Source of the DNA: Amycolatopsis sp. NBC_01488
GTDB taxonomy: Bacteria > Actinomycetota > Actinomycetes > Mycobacteriales > Pseudonocardiaceae
DNA length: 64,000 nucleotides
Direction of reading: 5' to 3'
Assembly: GCF_036227105.1 (NCBI RefSeq)
Contig: NZ_CP109434.1
Coordinates: 4,158,001-4,222,000, forward strand
Position numbers and translations under genes: made by a program. Numbering within the stretch: the stretch's first letter is position 1; the number at the start of each line of letters is the position of its first letter. This document shows, in pieces, positions 27,093-35,190 of the stretch. Below the pieces are notes generated by a model. It worked only from the letters and a program-made list of their open reading frames with translations. It made no database searches and was not told the origin of the DNA.

Positions 27093-27107
27093 TTACCGGT
27101 GCGTACA
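27093..27107 (+). promoter_or_regulatory. TTACCGGTGCGTACA motif in a divergent promoter region
   Basis: It lies between the GT4 (minus) and methyltransferase (plus) starts and differs by one base from the motif at 24666-24680. It may be the local form of the TTACC element seen in the envelope locus. A TACAGT box (minus strand, near 27073-27078) could be the GT4 -10. Confidence 0.35.
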
Positions 27108-27142
27108 CAGTAGAGGAACGTATTCGGGAAAGCGACGGTTCA

Positions 27143-27892
27143 ATGGTAGGTAATCCGGTTCTCGACCGACCTCATCGAGCCACGCTGGCGCGTTCCGTGA
27201 CGCTGTTCCGCACGTTCCTCACCGAGCAGACCGACCCGGACGGCTTCTATTCCGCGCTGGCCGCCGACTCGGTCCGGCAATTGGCGGCACACGCTCCGCT
27301 GTCCGGGCGCACGGTCCTCGACGTCGGCGGCGGCCCCGGCTACTTCTCCGACGCGTTCCGCGCGGCCGGCGCCGTCTACCTCGGCCTCGACCCGGACGTC
27401 GGCGAGCTGTCCGCGCGGGGCGAGCCCGGCGAGAACATGATCCGCGCCAGCGGCACGGAACTGCCCGTGCGCACCGGGTCCGTCGACGTCTGCTACTCGT
27501 CGAACGTGCTCGAGCACGTCAGCGAGCCGTGGGTGATGCTCGACGAGATGTGCCGGGTCACCAAACCCGGCGGCACGGTCTTCGCGTCCTTCACGCCGTG
27601 GTACTCGCCGTGGGGCGGCCACGAGACCGCGCCGTGGCATTTCTTCGGCGGGCACTACGCCCGGCGGCGGTATTTCCGGAAACTCGGTAAGCAGCCGAAG
27701 AACAAATTCGGCGAAAGCCTGTTCCCGGTTTCGGTCGGCGCCGCGCTCCGCTGGGCGCAGGCGACGCCGCTGGCCGATTTGGTGGCCGGGTACCCGCGTT
27801 ATCACCCGGGCTGGGCGATGTGGATCGTGCGGGTTCCCGGCCTCCGCGAAATCGCTTCCTGGAATCTGGTCCTGGTCCTGCGTCGACGGTGA
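27143..27892 (+). CDS. SAM-dependent methyltransferase (Methyltransf_11)
   Basis: A 249-aa class I methyltransferase. Motif I is TVLDVGGGPGYFSDAF (residues 54-69), followed by YLGLDPD, an acidic SVDVCYSSNVLEHV motif and RVTKPGGTVFASFTPW. The HHFF-like WHFFGGHYARRRYF insert is typical of the Rv0224c-like group found near arabinan genes. Divergent from GT4, convergent with DUF3068. The substrate is unknown, perhaps a lipid or glycan. Confidence 0.88.
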   Translation: MVGNPVLDRPHRATLARSVTLFRTFLTEQTDPDGFYSALAADSVRQLAAHAPLSGRTVLDVGGGPGYFSDAFRAAGAVYLGLDPDVGELSARGEPGENMIRASGTELPVRTGSVDVCYSSNVLEHVSEPWVMLDEMCRVTKPGGTVFASFTPWYSPWGGHETAPWHFFGGHYARRRYFRKLGKQPKNKFGESLFPVSVGAALRWAQATPLADLVAGYPRYHPGWAMWIVRVPGLREIASWNLVLVLRRR

Positions 27893-27936
27893 CAACCGGG
27901 GCTCCGGCCACCCGGGACCCCCTCGAGATGTGGGGG

Positions 27937-29010
27937 TCAGCGGTCCGCGCCGACCGGCACCCGGTGCCGCCGCTGCGGCGGGGCGGGCGGTTCGGCGGGC
28001 CGCCGCCGGATCAGCAGGACGATCGCGACGATGATCAGCACGCCACCGCCGATGCCGAGCCAGAGCGGGCCGGTGCTCGAGAGGAACTCCAGCTTGCCCT
28101 TGTTCTGGTTGATCTGGTCGACCATCTGCGAGATGGTCTTCCCGCTGTAGGCGAGTGTCCCGTCGAACACGACCGTCGAGCTGCCGCTGGTGCCGACGCG
28201 CAGCTCCTGGTGCTGCTGTTGCTGCTGGTTGACCTCGACGCCGGTGACCGGCTCCACCCACATCGTGGTGACGCCGCGGTAGTAGAGGTCGGCGTCCACG
28301 GTGGACTGGTCGGAGCCGACCAGCGAGCCGGGCACCTTCTTCGAGTCGAGCTTCGTGTCGGGGATGTCCTGGACGAACTTGTAGGTCTCGATCCCGTTCA
28401 CCGTCTCGGTGCCGGTGTAGCGGGCGGTGACGGCCGTGCCGGTGTTGTCGTCGTAGACCTTGTAGTCCTTCTGCTCGGTGCCGAAGGGGAACTTGAAGTT
28501 CAGGCCGGGCTGCGCCTTGTCGATGGTCGTCTCGGGCGGCTTCTGGCCGTCCTTGTCGGCCTTGTCCTGCAACTGGGTGACGTAGCTGCTGTGGGCGTCG
28601 CACTGCGGGTCCGTGACGCCGTGCGGGTCGTAGCCCTCACCGGTGCGCCGGTCGAAACAGACCTGCCGCTTGCTCGCGCTGAGCACCGTGCCGTCGGCGT
28701 CGTCGGTGACCTGCACCGCGAGCAGCCAGACCGCGTAGTCGGTGTCCTGGTGCATCTCCGGCGCGCTGAAGTTCGCCTGCACGTGCGCCGTGGCGGTCAG
28801 CTTCGCGTTGTCGCGGATCTGCGAGACCGGGCCGGACCCGTTGTCGGTCACGGCGAGGACCTTGCTCGCGGTGCCCTCGAGCACCGACGTGGAGTCCTGG
28901 TCCAGGGGCACCTTGGCGAGCTTGGGGTAGACGTAGGTGGGGAGGAGCACCGCTCCCGCGACCGCGAAAACGCCCAATGCCAGCAAGATCAGGCCGAAAG
29001 CACGTCGCAA
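27937..29010 (-). CDS. DUF3068 (porin PorA family) envelope protein
   Basis: A 357-aa protein with membrane segments at both ends (residues 5-27 and about 315-340) and a large extracellular beta-rich middle. The start is placed at TTG 29010 because AGGAGG precedes it at 5 bp and it gives the family N-terminus RRAFGLILLALGVF; a TTG at 29043 lacks a site. TYVYPKLAKVPLD and the C-terminal LWLGIGGGVLIIVAIVLLI fit DUF3068 (Rv0227c-like). Its role in the mycolata-type envelope is not established. Confidence 0.85.
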   Translation of the reverse strand: MRRAFGLILLALGVFAVAGAVLLPTYVYPKLAKVPLDQDSTSVLEGTASKVLAVTDNGSGPVSQIRDNAKLTATAHVQANFSAPEMHQDTDYAVWLLAVQVTDDADGTVLSASKRQVCFDRRTGEGYDPHGVTDPQCDAHSSYVTQLQDKADKDGQKPPETTIDKAQPGLNFKFPFGTEQKDYKVYDDNTGTAVTARYTGTETVNGIETYKFVQDIPDTKLDSKKVPGSLVGSDQSTVDADLYYRGVTTMWVEPVTGVEVNQQQQQHQELRVGTSGSSTVVFDGTLAYSGKTISQMVDQINQNKGKLEFLSSTGPLWLGIGGGVLIIVAIVLLIRRRPAEPPAPPQRRHRVPVGADR

Positions 29011-29043
29011 CGGTCCTCCTGGGTCGTCTTCGTCGACACGCAA

Positions 29044-29059
29044 ATTACCCGACGGTAAT
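29044..29059. promoter_or_regulatory. ATTACC-N4-GGTAAT dyad upstream of the DUF3068 gene
   Basis: A perfect 6-4-6 inverted repeat 34-49 bp upstream of the DUF3068 start, i.e. in its promoter. It matches the core at 22978-22995. This conservation at two promoters of one locus suggests a common DNA-binding regulator. Confidence 0.5.
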
Positions 29060-29102
29060 CAGGTGCTGCGGATAGTGGCCCGCGCCACGCCGCGCGTCAA
29101 AG

Positions 29103-29185
29103 TGTGACCGGCGGTCACAGACACGCGGTGCCACCGGAAGGTCGCATGGGGACGGCCGTTCGGACCAAGCGACCAAACATGTTTG
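29103..29185. promoter_or_regulatory. Two palindromes upstream of the 29267 gene
   Basis: TGTGACCG-G-CGGTCACA (29103-29119) is a perfect 8-1-8 palindrome; it resembles a CRP site but with a 7-bp rather than 6-bp gap. CAAACATGTTTG (29174-29185) is a perfect 12-bp palindrome. Both lie between the DUF3068 promoter and the next plus-strand gene and may be operators. Confidence 0.4.
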
Positions 29186-29266
29186 TTCCCGGGCACAACG
29201 GGCACGGGCTCACCATCGGACGATCCTCCCGCCCGCCGCGCCGTACCGCAAAGGAGAACATCCCTT

Positions 29267-29800
29267 TTGCTCCAGGACCCTTCGATGGTCGCCATCGCGG
29301 CGACCGCGCGCTGGCGGGCCCGGATCGTGGCGGCGGCCGCGAGCGCCGGAATCACGCTCACCGATCCGCTGGCCGGCGTGCCCGGCATCCGGGTGCTCGC
29401 CTGCACTCCGGGCGACCTCGGCGTGATCGTGCCGAAGCTCGGCGGCGAGCCGTCCCGGGCGGCGATCGGCGCGCACTCGGACTCGATCGCCGACCGCGAG
29501 CTGCGCGACGCCGTTGCCGACGTCGCGGCGCTGCTTTCCCTGCACGGCAACGTGGTGCTCGACCTCGACGCCGGCGGCCGCCGTCGCCCGGCGCCCCGGC
29601 CGGACGTGGTCGTCTCGGCGGGTGTGGACCGTCCCCAGTGGACGGAGCCGGCGGTGACGCTCCCGGTGGGCACGGACCGGCGCGGGGATCCGCTCACGGT
29701 GGCGCTCACCGCCGGTCCCGGCTTCGAGGGCACGCTGCTGGAATTGGCCCGCCTGGTCCAGGCGGACGCGGCTCAGCCGGTCTGCCGCGGCCGGTCGTGA
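29267..29800 (+). CDS. Uncharacterised protein, amidase-C-terminus-like
   Basis: About 177 aa if it starts at TTG 29267, with AAAGGAGAAC 10 bp upstream; ATG 29285 is an alternative. It has no signal peptide. The end (LPVGTDRRGDPLTVALTAGPGFEG, here given in part) weakly recalls the C-terminal tail of amidase-signature enzymes, but the Ser-Ser-Lys catalytic core is absent, so it may be a remnant or an unrelated protein. Codon use is normal for the region. Its TGA lies inside the palindromic repeat that follows. Confidence 0.5.
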   Translation: MLQDPSMVAIAATARWRARIVAAAASAGITLTDPLAGVPGIRVLACTPGDLGVIVPKLGGEPSRAAIGAHSDSIADRELRDAVADVAALLSLHGNVVLDLDAGGRRRPAPRPDVVVSAGVDRPQWTEPAVTLPVGTDRRGDPLTVALTAGPGFEGTLLELARLVQADAAQPVCRGRS

Positions 29801-29839
29801 GTGAGAAACAGGGTTAGTACACTGTTTCCCACTCACGAC
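29794..29839. repeat. 46-bp palindromic element, copy 1
   Basis: The outer arms GTCGTGAGTG and CACTCACGAC and inner AAACAG/CTGTTT form a long hairpin. Two more copies occur at 43749-43794 and 56789-56834. This copy contains the stop codon of the preceding gene and is nearly identical to the reverse complement of copy 2. Confidence 0.85.
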
Positions 29840-29946
29840 TCCGGTGCTCGGTGATCAGGACTTCGTCCGCCCGTAGGTCATGTGCGGATCGCTGCCGCCG
29901 CAGCAGGTTCCGGCCTTCGCCGTCCGGAACCACCCGGGGGCCGGCC

Positions 29947-30153
29947 CTAGTCGTCGACCCACTCCAGGAGGTCGCCGGGCTGGCAGCCGAGCACGCGGCA
30001 CATGGCTTCGAGGGTGCTGAAGCGCACCGCCTTCGCGCGGCCGTTCTTCAGCACCGCCACGTTGGCCGGGGTCAGCCCGACCTTCTCGGCGAACTCCCCG
30101 ACGCTCAGCTTGCGCTTGGCCAGCTCGACGTCGATGCGCACGACGATCGCCAT
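29947..30153 (-). CDS. XRE-family small helix-turn-helix regulator
   Basis: A 68-aa Cro/C1-type protein. The HTH is SVGEFAEKVGLTPANVAVLK (residues 17-36), followed by FSTLEAMCRVLGCQPGDLLEW, the standard end of YozG-like regulators. Its ATG overlaps the stop of the DUF2975 gene (ATGA), giving a two-gene operon seen widely in actinobacteria. A longer in-frame reading upstream is antisense-type noise inside DUF2975. Confidence 0.9.
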   Translation of the reverse strand: MAIVVRIDVELAKRKLSVGEFAEKVGLTPANVAVLKNGRAKAVRFSTLEAMCRVLGCQPGDLLEWVDD

Positions 30154-30629
30154 CAGATGACCGCTTCCAGGTCGGAGCGCAGGGTGGTGGCCTGCCGCAG
30201 CAGGGCGCGCATGACCACCATCAGCAGCCCGAGCACGGTGATGCCGACGGTCACCAGGGTCAGCACCATCGGCATCCCGGGGTCGTCGGCGTTGAAGCCG
30301 ACGAAGACCAGCATGCCGACGACCACCCAGGCCGCGGCCACGGCCCAGACGATCGCGTCGACCCACTTCAGGGACGCGGTGGTGAAGATGCGGTCCTTCT
30401 TGACCAACGTCAGCAGCTTCCAGGTCGCGACGAGCACCACCTGGACGCACAGCACCAGGAACACCGCGATGGCGGTCAGCGGCCAGCGCAGGTTCGCGTC
30501 GTGCGGGTTCTGGCTCGTCGAGTAGGCGATCCCGCCCGGCAGCGAGAGCGTCTGGAACACGAGGAGGACGCCGAACAGCACGACCAGGAAGACCCGGAGC
30601 GCGGCAACGGCGCGTCTTTCGGTGAGCAT
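30153..30629 (-). CDS. DUF2975 membrane protein
   Basis: A 158-aa protein with four hydrophobic segments (about 10-30, 50-75, 88-110, 120-142). KKDRIFTTASLKWVDAIVWA is the characteristic DUF2975 loop after helix 2. It is followed by the overlapping XRE gene; the pair may form a membrane-sensing regulatory unit, which is unproven. Confidence 0.85.
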   Translation of the reverse strand: MLTERRAVAALRVFLVVLFGVLLVFQTLSLPGGIAYSTSQNPHDANLRWPLTAIAVFLVLCVQVVLVATWKLLTLVKKDRIFTTASLKWVDAIVWAVAAAWVVVGMLVFVGFNADDPGMPMVLTLVTVGITVLGLLMVVMRALLRQATTLRSDLEAVI

Positions 30630-30679
30630 GCGACGACTATCGCCGCTGATCTATCGAAAGTCAATCGGTAGTTGTCGAT

Positions 30680-31858
30680 CTACGATGGTTCCGGGTCCAG
30701 CCGTACCGATTCGAGTGCGACGTACAGCTCGCCGATGTCCACCGGGTCGGTCAGGTCGCGCTTGGTCAGGTCCTGCACGCGGCGCAGCCGGTAGCGGACC
30801 GTGTTGGGGTGCACGAACAAGCGGTCCGCGGCCTCCTTCGCCGAGCCGTGGCCGGCGAACCACGCGAGCAGCGTGTCGAGCAGGACCTTGCGCTCGGCGC
30901 CGGGCAGGGCGAGCACGCCGGCCAGCGCCGCCCGCACGACGTCGCGGGCCATCCCCGGCGCGGCGGCGACCAGCGTCGTCACCGGCGAGTCGCCGAACAC
31001 CACCACACCCGCCGTCCCCGATGGCAGCGAGCGGCGGGCGATCCGGGCCCGGTGCAGCGCGTCCGGGACGTCGGGGAAGCCGCTGAACGGCTTGCTCATC
31101 CCGGCCGCCACGGGCAGCGAGCCGAGCACTTCGCGCAGCCGCCGGACGTCCTCGATGCGGTCGATCGCGACCAGGCCCGCCTCGCCGCCGGGCCGCCAGG
31201 CCGAGCGCCAGCGGCGGGCACGCAGCAGCGCCTCGACGGTGTCGTGCTCGTCCGGCTCGACGCGTTCGGTGACCACCACGACGAACATGCCCGCGGTCGG
31301 CAGGCCCAGCTCCCGGGCGGCGGCCTCCATGTCGGCCTGGCTGGGGAGCCGGCCGCGGAGCAGGTCGTCCAGCCGTCGCGCGTCGGCGTGCGACGGCTCG
31401 GCCGCGACCTCCTCGTACGCCGTGGTCAGCGCGTCGGAGTAGAGGTCGATCGCCTTCCAGACGTAGGAGTTGATCTCGATCGTCCGGGTGGGGTTGAGGA
31501 ACTCCGGGCCGGCCAGCTCGAGCAGGGCCTCGTAGACGAAGGTGCCGCCGATCCGGAAGGCGCGCAGCACGGCGGGCAGCGGGATGCCCCGCCGCGCCTG
31601 GACGAGCCCGGTCTTGCGGGCGGCGTCGAGGGCGAGGCCGCGGCCCTCGGCCAGCGCGGTGAGCGCGCGTTCGAGGTTGGCGTGGCAGACCTGCCGCAGC
31701 TCGTCGGGCGCGGCGTGGTCGACCTGCCGGTAGAACTCGTCTTCCGCGCTGAGGAGCCGGGCGAGCCGGTCGGCGAACTCGGGCAGCCTGGACAGCATCT
31801 CGCGCACCAGCTCGCGGTGTTCGCGAGGTACCGGCCTGGCCAGAGCTTCGATGCCCAT
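30680..31858 (-). CDS. PucR-type helix-turn-helix transcriptional regulator
   Basis: A 392-aa protein. The N-terminal 170 residues are helical (REMLSRLPEFADRLARLL, then GGTFVYEALLEL), followed by a GGDEF-like regulatory region and a C-terminal PucR HTH (SAKEAADRLFVHPNTVRYRL, about 340-360). The family regulates catabolic operons in response to metabolites. TAAAGT 5 bp before the ATG may be its -10. It stands alone, and its target is unknown. Confidence 0.88.
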   Translation of the reverse strand: MGIEALARPVPREHRELVREMLSRLPEFADRLARLLSAEDEFYRQVDHAAPDELRQVCHANLERALTALAEGRGLALDAARKTGLVQARRGIPLPAVLRAFRIGGTFVYEALLELAGPEFLNPTRTIEINSYVWKAIDLYSDALTTAYEEVAAEPSHADARRLDDLLRGRLPSQADMEAAARELGLPTAGMFVVVVTERVEPDEHDTVEALLRARRWRSAWRPGGEAGLVAIDRIEDVRRLREVLGSLPVAAGMSKPFSGFPDVPDALHRARIARRSLPSGTAGVVVFGDSPVTTLVAAAPGMARDVVRAALAGVLALPGAERKVLLDTLLAWFAGHGSAKEAADRLFVHPNTVRYRLRRVQDLTKRDLTDPVDIGELYVALESVRLDPEPS

Positions 31859-31963
31859 TCCTCACTTTAGCTCGGGTCCGCGGCCCGGGACACGCACGAA
31901 CTTGAGCAAAATTCATGTCCATTGAGTGGTCGGCCCCGGTGAGGGGTTGACGCGACGATCGAC

Positions 31964-32593
31964 TCACCAAGGCTTGCACGCGGCGAGGTAGAACTGCTCT
32001 TCCGGTCGGGCCTCGGGGTGGCTCGGCACGTAGCGCACCACTTCCCGGTAGGCGATCTCCAGCCCGGCTCCTTCGAGCCGCGCGACGAAGGTCTCCGGCG
32101 GGTAGCTGCTGGTCCGGACCGGGTGCCCGAGGAAGCGGAAGTCGCGCTCTTCCACGTCCGCCGCGATCGTGCCGAGCACGAAGCAGCCGCCGGGAGCGAG
32201 CCAGGAAGCCGCTTTCTCCAGCGCGGCATCGAGTTCGGCGCGGGTCAGCTGCAGCAGCGAGAAGAACGCCGCGACCACGTCCAGGCTCCCGGGCGGCTGT
32301 GTCAGTGCGCGGAGATCGGCCTGCTCGAACCGGGCGGCCGGGACCTCGGCCCGCGCGATCTCCACCATCCGCGCGGAAACGTCGTAGCCGGTGACGGCGT
32401 GCCCGGCGGCCGAAAGGGTCTGCGCGACCGGCCGGCCGGTGCCCGAGCCGAGGTCGACGACCGTGGCGCGGGCGGGGAGGCGGTCGAGCAGCCAGGCGAG
32501 CACCGCGTGCTGTCCCGGCTGGTCGGGGAAGGCGCGTTCGTAGTCCTTGCCGAGCGCGTCGAAGACTTCGGCGGCGGTTTCGGGGCGCGTCAC
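31964..32593 (-). CDS. SAM-dependent methyltransferase
   Basis: About 209 aa starting at GTG 32593; an upstream in-frame start at 32647 would add an unusual leader through the repeat sites. Motif I is VVDLGSGTGRPVAQTL, then VTGYDVSARMVEIA, and FFSLLQLTRAELDAAL with LAPGGCFVLGT. The small-molecule substrate is unknown. TGCGCAAC repeats upstream may control it. Confidence 0.85.
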   Translation of the reverse strand: MTRPETAAEVFDALGKDYERAFPDQPGQHAVLAWLLDRLPARATVVDLGSGTGRPVAQTLSAAGHAVTGYDVSARMVEIARAEVPAARFEQADLRALTQPPGSLDVVAAFFSLLQLTRAELDAALEKAASWLAPGGCFVLGTIAADVEERDFRFLGHPVRTSSYPPETFVARLEGAGLEIAYREVVRYVPSHPEARPEEQFYLAACKPW

Positions 32594-32617
32594 GGGTCCA
32601 ACCCTGCCAGACGTTCG

Positions 32618-32648
32618 GTTGCGCAACTTCCGTACCGATATGCGCAAC
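32618..32648. promoter_or_regulatory. Repeated TGCGCAAC sites upstream of the methyltransferase
   Basis: The palindrome GTTGCGCAAC (32618-32627) is followed by a second TGCGCAAC (32641-32648), about two helical turns away. Both lie in the region between the methyltransferase and the secreted glycan hydrolase, and may bind a dimeric regulator. Confidence 0.45.
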
Positions 32649-32737
32649 TATCGAGTAAGTTCCAGCAAAACCTTGTGTGAGAGGCCGGCCGCGACCTAAT
32701 CTGCCGCGGCACTCCACTCGAGAATCGAGGTCCCGCG

Positions 32738-34693
32738 ATGGCGCGACGCACCTTCGGAACCGTGCTCGCCGTGGTCGTCACCCTGCTTTCGGTGGCCACG
32801 CCCGCGTCGGCCGCCGCCCGGCCGGTCGTGACGCGGGCCGCGCTCGATCCGGCCCTGGTCGCCGGGCGCGGCGCGAACGTCGGCTTCCTCGAGCAGGAGG
32901 CGGAGAACGCCCGCACCGACGGCGTCGTGATCGGCCCGGACCGCTCGGCCTACACGCTCCCGTCCGAAGCGTCCGGTCGCCGGGCGGTCCGGCTGGCGCC
33001 AGGGCAGTACGTCGAGTTCACGCTGCCCGCGGCGGCGAACGCGATCACCGTCCGGTACAGCATCCCGGACGCGCCGCACGGCGGCGGGATCACCGCGCCG
33101 CTCGACGTCACCGTGAACGGCGCGCAGCGGCAGCGGATGACGCTGACCTCGCAGTACTCCTGGCTGTACAACCAGTACCCGTTCACCAACGACCCGGACG
33201 CGGAAATGCTGCACCCGGACTGGTGGATCACCGAGTGCTCGTGCGTCCCCGCGGCGACCACGCCGCCGCCGGTGATCACCAAACCGTTCCGCCCCAGCCA
33301 CTTCTACGACGAGCAGCGGCTCCTGCTCGGCTCGACCCACCGGGCGGGCGACAAGGTGCGCCTGACCGCGTCGGCCGGTGCCGCGTGGACGGTCGTCGAC
33401 CTGCTCGACTCCGAACTCGTCGCGCCGCCGCGCGTGGACCGCTTGGCGGCCAACGTGCTCCTCTTCGGCGCCGACCCGACCGGCCACCGCGACTCGGCCG
33501 ACGCGCTCGACCGCGCCATCGCCTTCGCCCGGCGCGCGCACCTCAAGGTGTACCTGCCGCCGGGGACCTACCAGGTCAACCGGCACATCCTCGTCGACGA
33601 CGTCACGATCGAAGGCGCCGGCAGCTGGTACACGATCGTCAAGGGACACGAGGTGGCACTGAGCACCCCGGCGCCCGACGGTTCGGTGCACACCGGAGTC
33701 GGCTTCTACGGCGACAACGCGTCGAACGTCCACCTTTCGGGGTTCGCGATCGAGGGTGACGTCCGGGAGCGCGTCGACACCGACCAGGTCAACGCGATCG
33801 GCGGCGCGCTCAGCGATTCCACTGTGGACGGTCTGTACCTGCACCACACCAAGGTCGGCATGTGGTTCGACGGGCCGATGCGGAACACGCGGATCACCGG
33901 CAACGTCATCGCCGACCAGGTCGCCGACGGGCTGAACTTCCACACGGGCGTGACGGATTCGGTGGTGGCGAACAACTTCGTCCGCAACACCGGCGACGAC
34001 GGCCTGGCCATGTGGTCGGAGAAGACCCAGGATGCGCGGAACACGTTCGACCACAACACCGTCCAGACACCGGTGCTGGCCAACGGCATCGCTCTGTACG
34101 GCGGCGCGGACAACACCGTGTCGGGCAACCTGGTCGCCGATCCGATCCGCGAAGGCAGTGCGATCCAGGTCGGCTCGCGGTTCGGCGCGGAAGCATTCGC
34201 GGGGACGCTGCGGATCGCGGACAACACGACGGTCCGGGCGGGGACGTTCGAGCTGAACTGGAAGATCGGGCTCGGCGCGATCTGGTTCTACGCGCTGGAG
34301 AAGGACATCGCCGCGGACATCTCGGTGACCGGCGATCACTTCCTCGACACCACCTACAACGCGATCATGCTGGTCAGCGACTTCCCGGTGAAGGACAAGT
34401 ACACGATCAGCGGGCTCCGGTTCGCGGACCTGCGGGTCGACGGCACCGGGACGTCGGTCCTCAGCGCCCGGTCGGCGGGGTCGGCGTCGTTCCGGAACGT
34501 CGACGCGCGCAACGTCGGTGCCGTGGCGGTGAACAACTGCGGGTCGTTCAACTTCCCGGCCACGGGATCGGAGTTCTCGCTGACGGACCTGGGCGGCAAC
34601 GAGAGCTGGCTGGCGCCCTGGCTGCTCCCGAACACGATCACCTGTGACGACCGGCCGCCGGTCGTCCCGCCTCCGCCGCCGGCCGGCTGGTGA
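32738..34693 (+). CDS. Secreted right-handed beta-helix glycan hydrolase (GH87-like)
   Basis: A 651-aa protein. The signal peptide (residues 1-27) ends TPASAAA. Residues 45-215 resemble a carbohydrate-binding beta-sandwich (FLEQEAENA; LAPGQYVEFTLP). From about 240 a pectate-lyase-type beta-helix starts with LLFGADPTGHRDSADALDRA, YLPPGTYQVNRHI and VTIEGAGSWYTIVKG, then NxVxGN-like rungs and a DDGLAMWS turn. This best fits alpha-1,3-glucanase/mycodextranase (GH87) proteins. It probably degrades fungal or bacterial alpha-glucan outside the cell. Another polysaccharide is possible. Confidence 0.78.
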   Translation: MARRTFGTVLAVVVTLLSVATPASAAARPVVTRAALDPALVAGRGANVGFLEQEAENARTDGVVIGPDRSAYTLPSEASGRRAVRLAPGQYVEFTLPAAANAITVRYSIPDAPHGGGITAPLDVTVNGAQRQRMTLTSQYSWLYNQYPFTNDPDAEMLHPDWWITECSCVPAATTPPPVITKPFRPSHFYDEQRLLLGSTHRAGDKVRLTASAGAAWTVVDLLDSELVAPPRVDRLAANVLLFGADPTGHRDSADALDRAIAFARRAHLKVYLPPGTYQVNRHILVDDVTIEGAGSWYTIVKGHEVALSTPAPDGSVHTGVGFYGDNASNVHLSGFAIEGDVRERVDTDQVNAIGGALSDSTVDGLYLHHTKVGMWFDGPMRNTRITGNVIADQVADGLNFHTGVTDSVVANNFVRNTGDDGLAMWSEKTQDARNTFDHNTVQTPVLANGIALYGGADNTVSGNLVADPIREGSAIQVGSRFGAEAFAGTLRIADNTTVRAGTFELNWKIGLGAIWFYALEKDIAADISVTGDHFLDTTYNAIMLVSDFPVKDKYTISGLRFADLRVDGTGTSVLSARSAGSASFRNVDARNVGAVAVNNCGSFNFPATGSEFSLTDLGGNESWLAPWLLPNTITCDDRPPVVPPPPPAGW

Positions 34694-34701
34694 GCGCCCG
34701 C

Positions 34702-34707
34702 TAGGGT
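34702..34707 (+). promoter_or_regulatory. TAGGGT -10 box for a leaderless transcript
   Basis: TAGGGT lies 6 bp before GTG 34714 with no ribosome-binding sequence between. It matches the spacing seen at 10409, 35777 and, on the minus strand, 35720. Confidence 0.4.
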
Positions 34708-34713
34708 CACGCC

Positions 34714-35190
34714 GTGGCTGGTTTGCGGGGTGTCTTCGCCGGGTTCGGGAAGAGCAGGGCGTTCGCGGTGCTCGGGCGGGCGCTCGTGCCCGCCGATCGG
34801 CTGCTGCTGCGGATCAGCGGTGGCCGGGTCGGCGTCGGCGCGGCCGTCGGACTGAAGACTCTCCTGCTCACCACGATCGGCCGCCGCAGTGGGGAACCCC
34901 GGCAGGTGCCGCTGCTCTACGTCGAGCGCGCGGGTGGTTACGTCGTCATCGGCTCCAACTGGGGCGGCGAGGCGCATCCCGCGTGGTCGGCGAACCTGCT
35001 GGCCCAGCCGAAGGCGACGGTCGCCGTCGGCGGCCGGACCGGCGAGGTCACCGGGCGGCTCCTGACCGGCGACGAGCGGCAGGAGATGTGGGACGCCGTC
35101 GCGGCGTACTGGCCCGCCTACGACCGCTACGCCGTGCGGGCCGAGCACCGCGAAATCCGCGTCTTCCTGCTGGAGCCCGTCAGCCGATGA
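34714..35190 (+). CDS. Deazaflavin (F420)-dependent nitroreductase family protein
   Basis: A 158-aa single-domain protein of the DDN family: LLLTTIGRRSGEPRQVPLLYVE, GGYVVIGSNWGGEAHPAWSANLLA and a YDRYAVRAEHREIRVFLLEP end are the typical sequence blocks, binding F420 in a split beta-barrel. The reductase substrate is unknown. GTG start with a putative -10 six bases upstream. It overlaps the convergent GNAT gene by 11 bp. Confidence 0.9.
   Translation: MAGLRGVFAGFGKSRAFAVLGRALVPADRLLLRISGGRVGVGAAVGLKTLLLTTIGRRSGEPRQVPLLYVERAGGYVVIGSNWGGEAHPAWSANLLAQPKATVAVGGRTGEVTGRLLTGDERQEMWDAVAAYWPAYDRYAVRAEHREIRVFLLEPVSR

Noticed and set aside
29103..29119. True CRP binding site
   Set aside because: The TGTGA and TCACA halves are 7 bp apart rather than 6, so it is recorded only as a palindrome.
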